From NCBI RefSeq assembly GCF_023028345.1, contig NZ_CP095487.1, positions 1,922,001 to 1,986,000 of the forward strand: 64,000 nt of DNA. The letters run 5' to 3'. Made by a program: the position numbers and the translations under genes. Source of the DNA: Halorientalis marina. Its GTDB lineage: Archaea; Halobacteriota; Halobacteria; Halobacteriales; Haloarculaceae. Every line of letters starts with the position of its first letter. Position 1 is the first letter of the stretch. Under the pieces are notes generated by a model that searched no databases, had not been told where the DNA came from, and was given only the letters and a program-made list of their open reading frames with translations. This document shows, one piece after another, positions 24,929-32,380 of the stretch.

Positions 24929-27309
24929 CCAAGGACCGGGAGACAGTCGCCGACCGACTGAGAGATGTGGGCCTGTTGGAGAACCGTCTAATCCCTGTGA
25001 AGGACGGCGGGAAAGCGTCCCTGGTCCGGCACAATGAATCGGCAAACAGGAAGAGCGATTTCGACACACTGTCTGGAAACTACGGGGTCTATGCGGGAGC
25101 TACGCCGGACGGTGAGCGGTGGCTCATCGACGTGGATATTGACGATTACAACGCTGCCGACACGAACGCACTCGAAGCGGCTACGGACCTACCCGAGACA
25201 CTGACGGTCAAAAGCCCGCATACAGACGGCGATCCCGGCGGGCACCGTTATTACTTCATTGACGGGAAAGCCGTAGCCGAGACTATCGAAGCGGCCACGG
25301 GTGCGAAGAATCCCGGCATGAGTTGGGGCGAGATTCGCGTTCATAACCAGTACGTCGTTGGGCCGGGGTCGCAACTCGACGGCTGTGATAAGGAGTGGTG
25401 TGAGGACTGCCAAAAGCCGGACGGTGGAACCTACGAGATAGCAACAGACGCCCCGATAGCCGAGATTACGGTAGCCGATTTGATTGAGGTTATCAACGCC
25501 GACGAGAGCGACGAGAACGCGCCACAGAACACGGGGGATGTGGATACGTCCCGAGAGACACCAGCCAAGGAGGGGGACGACACACAGGCGCGTGCGGTCG
25601 CACGCCACTACTCAAACATCAGTGACTATCTGATGCATGGGAGTGACGACCGTAGCGAATCGGATTTCCATGTCTGTTGCCGGATGATCGAACACGGTGT
25701 TGATGAGCGGGAAGCCTACCGATTGCTAGCGACCAATGCCAATACGAAGGTTGACGCTCCCGATGCTTCAGACGATTATTGGCAACGGACGTGGGAGAAA
25801 GCGAAACGCAATGTTGGGACTGACGCCAATACGAAAGCCGTCCCCACCACTGACGGCGGCACAGTAACGGCGGCTCAAGAAACGACAGACGCCCCGCAAC
25901 GAAACGAGGACAGTCACACATGGGACGCGGTGTATCGGGAGTATGATGGCGCGTCCGAAGCCGAAGAGCGGAAGCCGGCCCGATACAAGGCCACTGAGTT
26001 GCTGTCTGAGGCACACCATTGGGCAAACCTCGAAGAAAACGACGTGTTGTATGCGTATGACTCTGAGCGAGGGGTCTACAATCCAACTGGTGAGAAACGA
26101 GTCCGTGAGCTGTTGGTTGATAACCTGAAAGAGCAATACGCCAAGAACGAGAAAAACGAGATTCTGGATCAACTTCGGGGCCGGCACACCGTCAGTCAAG
26201 ACGAGATGGGTGGGCCGGCGAAGCACATCCCGGTTCGGAACGGTGTGCTCAAAGTCGAGTCCGACAGTATCGAATTGGCGGACCATGACCCGAGGTATCG
26301 GTTCCTGGGGTCTGTGGCAACAGAGTTTGATCCAAACGCCGACTGCCCACGCTTCCGGTCATTCCTGAAAGAGTCCGTCCAGAGTGGGGCCGGTCGCAAA
26401 AAGCTCCAAGAGTACGCTGGTTACACGCTACTGCATTGGGGACTGCCGTATCACAAGGCCCTGTTTTTGGTCGGGCCGACCGCTTCGGGGAAATCGACGT
26501 TTCTGGATACCATCCGGGCGGTGCTTGACACGGACACTGTGGTTTCATTGACGCCACAGGAACTAACGAGTGAGCGATTCGCAGGGGCCGAGTTGTTCCA
26601 GTCGTGGGCGAATTTCCGCAACGACATTCCGAGTAGCCTGATCGAAGACACAGGCTCATTCAAGGAAATCACTGCCGGCGATAGCATCAAAGCCGAACGG
26701 AAATTCAAAGACCCGTTCCGGTTTGAGCCGACTGCCAAGCACCTGTTTAGTGCGAATCAACTGCCGGACGCTGAAACTGAGGACGAAGCGTTTTATCGGC
26801 GTGTGCTGTTGGTGCCGTTTCCGTCGTCTGTCCCCAAGGAGGACCGCGATCCCCATCTTGATGAGAAATTGCAGTCTGAGCTATCCGGCGTTCTCAACTG
26901 GATGTTAGAGGGGTTGCAGCGGTTAATGCAACAGGGGCAGTTTACGGCTGATAGAACCCCCGGAGAGACACAACGGACATGGGAGAAGTGGGGTAACACG
27001 GTCGACCGCTTCCGTGAAACCTGCCTTGAGAAAACAGAGGGTGATGAGTTGGCTAAACAGACGGCATTCCGCGCATATCTGACGTTCTGTGAGGAGGAGA
27101 ACCTGCCGGCAGAGACACAGCACAAAATGACTCGCCGGCTCAAGAGTGAGGGCATAGCCGATGGGCGGGCATACATCGACGGGAAGCGCCAGCGTGTCTT
27201 TGTCGGTGTGACTCTCAATGAGCGAGGAGAGAGCTATCTAACCAGTGACGAAGATAGCGATTCGGACGGTCGCAACTCTGGTATTGGCGACTACGGGGGT
27301 GACGAATAG
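24925..27309 (+). CDS. Primase-polymerase / D5-type SF3 helicase replication protein
   Basis: 794-residue fusion typical of P4-like replication. Residues about 1-170 form an archaeo-eukaryotic Prim-Pol domain: YAGATPDGERWLIDVDIDDY supplies the catalytic acidic pair and HRYYF the third conserved region, followed by GEIRVHNQYVVGPGS. A zinc-like CDKEWCEDC lies near 155. The middle is helical linker. Residues about 400-700 are a D5_N/SF3 helicase with Walker A GPTASGKST (517-525) and a conserved FSANQLPDAE sensor-like motif. A winged helix closes the protein. It would prime and unwind the element's DNA, probably at the nearby dyad region. Confidence 0.92.
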   Translation: MTKDRETVADRLRDVGLLENRLIPVKDGGKASLVRHNESANRKSDFDTLSGNYGVYAGATPDGERWLIDVDIDDYNAADTNALEAATDLPETLTVKSPHTDGDPGGHRYYFIDGKAVAETIEAATGAKNPGMSWGEIRVHNQYVVGPGSQLDGCDKEWCEDCQKPDGGTYEIATDAPIAEITVADLIEVINADESDENAPQNTGDVDTSRETPAKEGDDTQARAVARHYSNISDYLMHGSDDRSESDFHVCCRMIEHGVDEREAYRLLATNANTKVDAPDASDDYWQRTWEKAKRNVGTDANTKAVPTTDGGTVTAAQETTDAPQRNEDSHTWDAVYREYDGASEAEERKPARYKATELLSEAHHWANLEENDVLYAYDSERGVYNPTGEKRVRELLVDNLKEQYAKNEKNEILDQLRGRHTVSQDEMGGPAKHIPVRNGVLKVESDSIELADHDPRYRFLGSVATEFDPNADCPRFRSFLKESVQSGAGRKKLQEYAGYTLLHWGLPYHKALFLVGPTASGKSTFLDTIRAVLDTDTVVSLTPQELTSERFAGAELFQSWANFRNDIPSSLIEDTGSFKEITAGDSIKAERKFKDPFRFEPTAKHLFSANQLPDAETEDEAFYRRVLLVPFPSSVPKEDRDPHLDEKLQSELSGVLNWMLEGLQRLMQQGQFTADRTPGETQRTWEKWGNTVDRFRETCLEKTEGDELAKQTAFRAYLTFCEEENLPAETQHKMTRRLKSEGIADGRAYIDGKRQRVFVGVTLNERGESYLTSDEDSDSDGRNSGIGDYGGDE

Positions 27310-27454
27310 TGACCCTGCCGATGATCCGAGGTTGGCATCTCGGTGAGGCAACTGCCCGGTGCGTTCGTGAAAGCACTTCGCGGATTTCGCGTCAGTCCAT
27401 GACCGGGGAAACCACCACACCCCGGACGCACCGCCCCACCTTCAGAACGCACGG

Positions 27455-28135
27455 ATGAACGAGAAACTATCACGCATAACAGACAGATTCAGTAATATGA
27501 GCGACTTCATGAACCGCGGTAATTCGACCGATGAACCGGGACCGTTTGAGAGCACGCCGTTTGAGGAGTACGACCAAATCCGAACGTGGAACGAGAAAAA
27601 TAAGCTAATCCAGCACGCCGAGAATGCCCTTCGGCACTTGAAACAGGTGAAATCGGCCACTGACGACGAACTACGGAATGCCGCTATCGCGGGCAACGAT
27701 CATCAGATGCTCAAAGAAGGACTGTGGGCGAAAGTTGCCCCACTGATTTCAAGTGCCGAAGCGGTCGACTGGAACGGCTCGTATCGGCTTGAAGCGGACG
27801 CCCCTGAGCACAACAGCGACGAGTGGCAGACAGCCGCGAGTGAGCTAGAGATTCCTGATACGCGAAGTCACCACTTGGTCCCTAAAGCGGTGAGTGCATC
27901 ATACAAACACCTGGAACAAATCAGGGAGCGGAATGGCTACCCACGGCCCGCCCATGAGTTTGAGCTAATCCAAAACTGCGGGGTGCATATGACTGACCGG
28001 GGCTACCGGAAGGTGTGGGATTACCTGCGGGAATTGCCCGGTGTTGATGCACCAAGCGAAGCCCCCGCTTGGGAGTACGTCGACACGAGCGAAGCGACGA
28101 GCGAGGAACCGGCAGAGGGTGAGGCACATGGCTAA
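27455..28135 (+). CDS. Hypothetical element protein
   Basis: 226-residue soluble protein with no recognised domain. It is helical at the N-terminus and has a central RSHHLVPKAVSASYKHL stretch, an FELIQNCGVHMT segment and an acidic Glu-rich tail. Starts at ATG 27455 or, 14 codons on, at 27497. It opens the last plus-strand gene run of the element, which may be the late operon. Confidence 0.6.
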   Translation: MNEKLSRITDRFSNMSDFMNRGNSTDEPGPFESTPFEEYDQIRTWNEKNKLIQHAENALRHLKQVKSATDDELRNAAIAGNDHQMLKEGLWAKVAPLISSAEAVDWNGSYRLEADAPEHNSDEWQTAASELEIPDTRSHHLVPKAVSASYKHLEQIRERNGYPRPAHEFELIQNCGVHMTDRGYRKVWDYLRELPGVDAPSEAPAWEYVDTSEATSEEPAEGEAHG

Positions 28136-28445
28136 TCCAGATAGGTCCGGCTACGGACGGGCAAACCCTGGTATTCGGATTGCAACAGTCACGCGAAGCC
28201 TGTCCCGGCAACTGTCGAGTGTGACGATTCCAAAATGCGAGGAGTGCGATACCCGTCTAGTGCAGATAACCGATCTGCCGCTTGATAGGGACTTGGAGCA
28301 CGGGAAGCAACTCGAAGCCTGCCCGGAGTGCTACGCCAGTAGTGAGGGTGTGGACAAAGAGCAGGTAGCCGAGGATATTGAGGAGAGTTGGCGGCATTAC
28401 AGCGACGATTTCGAGGGTGGTGGGCCGGCCTTCTGGCTGATTTGA
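28128..28445 (+). CDS. Zinc-finger protein of the element
   Basis: 105-residue protein with CEECDTRL and ACPECYASS, two CxxC pairs about 35 residues apart, forming a likely zinc site. The acidic C-terminus ends in GGGPAFWLI. It overlaps the previous gene by eight bases. No function known. Confidence 0.65.
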   Translation: MANPDRSGYGRANPGIRIATVTRSLSRQLSSVTIPKCEECDTRLVQITDLPLDRDLEHGKQLEACPECYASSEGVDKEQVAEDIEESWRHYSDDFEGGGPAFWLI

Positions 28446-28483
28446 ACGAGTGCTTTTGTATCATAAATGGGAAAAATCAAACA

Positions 28484-28855
28484 ATGACTGAGCAAACGAA
28501 AATCCGATACCAGCACCCGGAACAGGGCGAGATTTTTCTCAAGCTCAACCCTGACGAACGGGAGTGTCTGGATAGTGCTCTACACTCGCTTGACGTGGAG
28601 ATGGGTCTATTCATCAATATGGCGTTCAAGTGGGGACGGGCCAACCATCCAGAGGTAAACAGAGAAGTCACAGACCGTCACAAACGGAAGATACGCCGGG
28701 CACCCGACCGTACTGAGAAAATCAAGCAAGAAGCCAATGAGGTACTCCTCAAGCGCCGTGTGATGGACTTTGCCGAGTTTGTCACGACAGAGAATCCCGA
28801 TTCGGAATGGTTAGCGGGAAACGGCGAACTGGAGATGTGGGGTGATCTGGCGTGA
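28484..28855 (+). CDS. Hypothetical helical element protein
   Basis: 123-residue protein; residues 10-40 are compact (IFLKLNPDERECLDSALHSL), and the middle is basic and helical (DRHKRKIRRAPDRTEKIKQE). ATG 28484 is used because the preceding 38 bases are AT-rich and non-coding. It ends four bases inside the tape-measure-like gene. A tail-chaperone role is possible by position but has no sequence support. Confidence 0.55.
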   Translation: MTEQTKIRYQHPEQGEIFLKLNPDERECLDSALHSLDVEMGLFINMAFKWGRANHPEVNREVTDRHKRKIRRAPDRTEKIKQEANEVLLKRRVMDFAEFVTTENPDSEWLAGNGELEMWGDLA

Positions 28856-30141
28856 GTAATACTGTCGAGGAGTTGGTAATTCGTGCCAAGCCGGACGGGG
28901 TTGAGGAGTCGGCAGATAAATTTGAGAATCTTCAGGGTGAGATTGGCGAAACCACCGATGAGATGGAAGATACCACCGGCCAACTCGGGGATTTAGCATC
29001 AGAATGGCAGGGCGCTCTTGGTGCGATTGTCGCCGGCCTAACGCTCGGCGTGTCGGCACTCGCTACGCAGGTCCCCGTGGTTGGCGAACTAATGGGTGGA
29101 CTAGGTGCGATTGTTGACGCCCTCGCGTTCCAAATTGACCAAGCCCTTCGCCCCTCTCTCACAGGGCTGAATCAAACACTCTTCAAGGTGGCAAATGCGA
29201 TCTTCCAAGTCGACGGCGCGGCAGGCGATCTAATCGGTGCGATTAGTGGGCTTGGAACGGCACTCGGTGCTTCGCTCACTGTGTACGGGGCGTATATTGC
29301 GAAAACCCAGGGGTTGAGCGCACTTCTCGGCAAACTCTCGGGCCTGTTGTCAACCGTCGCAGGCGGTGTTACATCGCTCGCTACAACACTCGGGGGTCTT
29401 GTGTCGGGCAGTCTCGCGGCAGCGGGCGCACTTGGTGCGTTCATCGGGACGCTCGGTGTGGCCGCGTTAGAAGTGACGGGGGTGCTCGACCGTGTGGAAC
29501 AGTTTGGCCGGACGATACGGGACAGGCTACCCCAGTGGGCAACGGATGGAATGTTGGCCTTCTCAAGCGCATTTACGGCACCGTTGGCAACAGTCGGGGC
29601 GGCAATTCGTGGCTTTGTGCAGGGAACGTTAGAAGGTGGTCTGTCGGAAGGTATCGACCGGGCGCTCACACTCAGTGGCAGTGTGATTAACACGTTCATC
29701 GGAGCATGGGAACGGACGCTTGAACGGGTTGAGCGGATTATTGAAAATCTTGTTGACCAGGCTGTAGAGTGGGGTGAAAACATCATAGACGGAATCATCC
29801 AGGGCTTTGAAAACTCAGTGAACGATCTCAAACAAGCGGTCGACAACAAGATTGCACAGCCCATCCGTGATAGGCTTCCCTCTAGTCCCGCGAAAACTGG
29901 CCCACTATCCGACCTTGACCAAACCGGGCCGGGACTAGTGAATACTGTCGCACAGGGCATTAACGCGAATACCGGCACGGTTGGCGGAGCGGCTGATAAC
30001 ATGGCTGGTAGCATGACCCCCAACATGAGCACGGGCAACGCGCTTGATAACCCGAGAGTCTACCTTGACGGCCGTGACGTGACTAACGAGACTGGCCGCT
30101 ACCGACGAGACACCGTATCGCGCAGGGGGCGAAACGGATGA
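28852..30141 (+). CDS. Short tail tape-measure-like protein
   Basis: 429-residue protein. The N-terminus (ELVIRAKPDGVEESADKFEN) and a following coiled stretch are followed by a long Gly/Ala-rich hydrophobic region (about 55-215) and amphipathic helices. The C-terminal DRLPSSPAKTGPLSDLDQTG is a hallmark of virus tape-measure proteins, the SSPAxxGPLSDL string. Tape measures set tail length; 429 residues would correspond to a short tail. It starts GTG at 28852, overlapping the previous stop. No other tail gene is visible. Confidence 0.72.
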   Translation: MSNTVEELVIRAKPDGVEESADKFENLQGEIGETTDEMEDTTGQLGDLASEWQGALGAIVAGLTLGVSALATQVPVVGELMGGLGAIVDALAFQIDQALRPSLTGLNQTLFKVANAIFQVDGAAGDLIGAISGLGTALGASLTVYGAYIAKTQGLSALLGKLSGLLSTVAGGVTSLATTLGGLVSGSLAAAGALGAFIGTLGVAALEVTGVLDRVEQFGRTIRDRLPQWATDGMLAFSSAFTAPLATVGAAIRGFVQGTLEGGLSEGIDRALTLSGSVINTFIGAWERTLERVERIIENLVDQAVEWGENIIDGIIQGFENSVNDLKQAVDNKIAQPIRDRLPSSPAKTGPLSDLDQTGPGLVNTVAQGINANTGTVGGAADNMAGSMTPNMSTGNALDNPRVYLDGRDVTNETGRYRRDTVSRRGRNG

Positions 30142-30452
30142 GCACGAGGGTAATGTCGGACGGCGGTGGGCCGGACGATCTACTGGTTACACTCTCGGTC
30201 TTTGGAATCGTTGTTGGGCTTTCCCTGTGGGTGGGTCTGTTCATCCTGCTTGGTGTCTCTGAGCTTCCGGCGGCAGGGGTTGATGCACTCATTATCGGTG
30301 CGTGGGTTCTCCTGCCGGCGTCTGTCGCTACCCACGGTGTGGTAGAGCCACAGTGTTCCAAGCGCCGAGTTGTGCTGTATTCGTTACTGAGTGCTGTCCC
30401 GCTCCTGGGTGTGATTCCGGCGAGTGTGTACCTTGGACTGATGAAACAATGA
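30138..30452 (+). CDS. Small membrane protein, holin-like position
   Basis: 104-residue protein with three hydrophobic segments (LLVTLSVFGIVVGLSLWVGL, ALIIGAWVLLPASVA and LLSAVPLLGVIPASVYLGL). Overlaps the tape-measure stop by four bases. Size and location late in the operon fit a holin-like or tail-membrane protein, but no family is recognised and archaeal viruses often use other egress routes. Confidence 0.6.
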   Translation: MSTRVMSDGGGPDDLLVTLSVFGIVVGLSLWVGLFILLGVSELPAAGVDALIIGAWVLLPASVATHGVVEPQCSKRRVVLYSLLSAVPLLGVIPASVYLGLMKQ

Positions 30453-30826
30453 GCAAAGCACAGGCACTTTCGGGCATGGTTGATGAACGGGCAGCAGAGA
30501 ACGGCGATCCCGTCTTTTCACTCGAAGAGCTAGAGGAGATGCACTATCAGGAAATCAGGCGCATTGCCGCGAATGCGAATACAGACGCTATTGGGGGGAA
30601 GAGCACGAAGCTCGAAATCTTCGCCTATTTCGCTAAAGAGACGCAACCAGGGAACGAGGGGAAATCACACAAGGTGGTTAACCTCTACGGCGATCAAATC
30701 TCTGCCTACACCAACGCAAAGCACGCCGTGAAACAAGAGATGGGCGAGGACGTGACTGAGGGGGAAGTAGTTCGACGGCTTTCGGAAGCGTTTGCTGGTT
30801 GGGACAGCGACGAAAAGGGTTGCTGA
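30449..30826 (+). CDS. SAP-like small protein of the element
   Basis: 125-residue protein beginning at the ATGA overlap with the membrane protein. Residues 22-60 (LEELEEMHYQEIRRIA, GGKSTKLEIFAYFA) follow the helix-extension-helix pattern of SAP/HeH DNA-binding domains (EMxxxELRxIA...GKSTKxEI). It is the last gene before attR. A DNA-binding role is an inference. Confidence 0.55.
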   Translation: MSKAQALSGMVDERAAENGDPVFSLEELEEMHYQEIRRIAANANTDAIGGKSTKLEIFAYFAKETQPGNEGKSHKVVNLYGDQISAYTNAKHAVKQEMGEDVTEGEVVRRLSEAFAGWDSDEKGC

Positions 30827-30883
30827 GTGAACCGGATTTTCTGGCGTGGCGATTCCCTCTGAGCTACTGATTTTGCTCTCGTT

Positions 30884-31465
30884 CTATGTTTGGTCGCGTC
30901 CCATTTGGTAAAACTCCTCGTTGGGCCGCATATCCGCGAGGTGTGCGAGCCGGTTCGAGAGGTTGTAGAAGGCGGTTACGGCGCCGATATCCCACACCGC
31001 CTTCCGGCTGAAACCGTGGTCGATGAGGCCCTCGATGTCGTCCTCGTCGACGGCGGTCTGGTTCTCCGTGAGCTTGACCGCGAAATCGAGCATCGCCCGG
31101 TGTTTCTCGTTGATGTCGGCGGTGCGGTGGTTGGCGGCCAGCTGGTCGGCGAGCTTCGGGGCCTCGGCGAAGATGCGACAGAGCGCGCCGTGGGCGACGA
31201 TGCAGTACAGGCAGTCGTTGACGCCGCTGACCGCCACGATGATCATCTCGATCTCGGCGCGTTCGAGTTCGGAGTCCTCGACCAGCGCGTCGTGGTAGTC
31301 GAGGAACGCCCGGGCCTGTTCGGGCCGGTAGCCGACCGCCTTGAAGACGTTCGGTGTGAAGCCGGCGCGTTCGGTCTCCTCCTCGATTCGCGCTTGCAGG
31401 TCCTCGGGGAGGTCTTCGACGTCCGGGACTGGGAAACGGGTCATCGCGGGTTCTTGATCCGCCAT
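30884..31465 (-). CDS. AhpD-like peroxidase-related protein with element-supplied C-terminus
   Basis: 193-residue carboxymuconolactone decarboxylase/AhpD superfamily member, probably a thiol-dependent alkylhydroperoxidase. The redox motif is CLYCIVAHGALC near residue 86 (CxxC...H). Its last residues are NEEFYQMGRDQT, whereas the severed chromosomal end at 19078 reads NEEFYSMGR. The integrated element thus kept the gene open and gave it three extra residues. Originally the gene led straight into the Lrp-TRASH copper regulator; the element now separates them. Confidence 0.9.
   Translation of the reverse strand: MADQEPAMTRFPVPDVEDLPEDLQARIEEETERAGFTPNVFKAVGYRPEQARAFLDYHDALVEDSELERAEIEMIIVAVSGVNDCLYCIVAHGALCRIFAEAPKLADQLAANHRTADINEKHRAMLDFAVKLTENQTAVDEDDIEGLIDHGFSRKAVWDIGAVTAFYNLSNRLAHLADMRPNEEFYQMGRDQT
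30900..30926. repeat. Element attachment site, right (attR)
   Basis: Partner of the 19085-19111 repeat, lying inside the C-terminal codons of the AhpD-like gene. Sequence to the left (down to the stop at 30884) is element-derived and encodes the replacement tail. Confidence 0.8.
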
Positions 31466-31507
31466 GGTCCACAGTCCCGGCCCGGGGGGGCTTGAATTTT
31501 GGCCTGG

Positions 31508-31648
31508 TCAGCGCCAAAGGTCGCCGTCGCGCCACCGGTAGTAGCCGTACAGCAGGAGGTAGCCGATCAGTCCGACGGTGAAGACGACGACCGGGATGAT
31601 GAAGGGCCCGACTGTTCCCAGTACGTTCTCCACTGCCGTCCCGATCAT
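31508..31648 (-). CDS. Small single-helix membrane protein (46 aa)
   Basis: Frame MIGTAVENVLGTVGPFIIPV then a hydrophobic helix and a basic YYRWRDGDLWR end. It lies between the AhpD-like gene and the divergent DUF457 gene. Tiny one-helix proteins with an Arg/Trp-rich end are frequent in haloarchaea; function unknown. Confidence 0.55.
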   Translation of the reverse strand: MIGTAVENVLGTVGPFIIPVVVFTVGLIGYLLLYGYYRWRDGDLWR

Positions 31649-31777
31649 GCACCGGGCAACGGCCCCGAGGACCGATAACCCTCCGGTTCCGGTTCGGGGG
31701 AGCGGCCGGCGCGGTCCCACTCCGCCCGTGTCGCATCGGCCCGTACATTCAGGTGAGAGAGCGACGAACTCCCGACC

Positions 31778-32275
31778 GTGTACCGGACCGGCCACCTCGG
31801 TATCGCGATGCTCGTCTACGCGCCGCTCGGGACGCTCCTGCTGACGAGCGGTCGTGCCGAACTGGCCCTGCTCGGCGGGGCCGGGATGTACTGGCTCGCG
31901 TCGTTCCCGGACTGTGACCACCGCCTCCCGCTCGTGAGCCACCGTGGCGCCACCCACACCGTCGGGTTCGCACTCCTGGTCGGTGGTGCCCTGGGCCTCG
32001 TCGGATGGACCCTCGGGAGCCGGATAGACCCGCTCGCCGCTCCCTCGCTCGCGCTCTTCGGGGTCGCCATTGGCGGTCTCTCAGTCCTCGCACACCTCCT
32101 GGGTGACGTGCTCACTCCGATGGGGATTACACCGTTCTGGCCGGTCTGGAACCGGACGTTCTCGCTGTCGCTGACTCGTGCCGACAACACCGCGGCGAAC
32201 TACGCGTTCCTGGTACTCGGGGTGGCCGCCACCGCCGGCTCGCTCCTGCTCGTCGCCGGCCGTCTTCCCGTCTGA
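31778..32275 (+). CDS. DUF457/YdjM-type membrane-bound metal-dependent hydrolase
   Basis: 165-residue polytopic protein of the YdjM family (membrane-bound, predicted metal-dependent hydrolase). Conserved polar residues sit in membrane-proximal motifs: HLGIAM, LASFPDCDHRLPL, SHRGATHTVGF and HLLGDVLTPMGI. The His/Asp set is the family's probable metal site. GTG 31778 gives MYRTGHLGIA, the normal start of such proteins. Function unproven. Confidence 0.82.
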   Translation: MYRTGHLGIAMLVYAPLGTLLLTSGRAELALLGGAGMYWLASFPDCDHRLPLVSHRGATHTVGFALLVGGALGLVGWTLGSRIDPLAAPSLALFGVAIGGLSVLAHLLGDVLTPMGITPFWPVWNRTFSLSLTRADNTAANYAFLVLGVAATAGSLLLVAGRLPV

Positions 32276-32380
32276 GACTGCCCGAACCGTCGGTTCACAC
32301 GAGGGAAAGAAAACTCCAATCACGCTGTCACACTGGAGTCAGACTTATTATCGTGCCCGGTGAGGGTGGTTGATGTTACC

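Larger units (their letters stand above)
19097..30926. mobile_element. Integrated virus-like element of about 11.8 kb without visible capsid genes
   Basis: Bounded by attL and attR in the 3' end of the AhpD-like gene. Gene order: integrase; Mrr-like nuclease; zinc-finger protein; putative TerS; TerL; 510-base non-coding core; minus-strand DUF protein; RHH protein; three tiny genes; primase-polymerase/helicase; then a plus-strand run ending in a tape-measure-like protein, a membrane protein and a SAP-like protein. Most neighbours overlap by ATGA or similar, and no frame is broken. By eye it is richer in A and T than its flanks. Missing from view are portal, prohead protease, major capsid, baseplate and fibre genes, so a helper virus or loss of the structural module must be invoked. 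Confidence 0.85.

Noticed and set aside
27310..27454. Gap after the primase gene checked for another microprotein or att site
   Set aside because: No frame with sensible composition, and no repeat of the att core was found.
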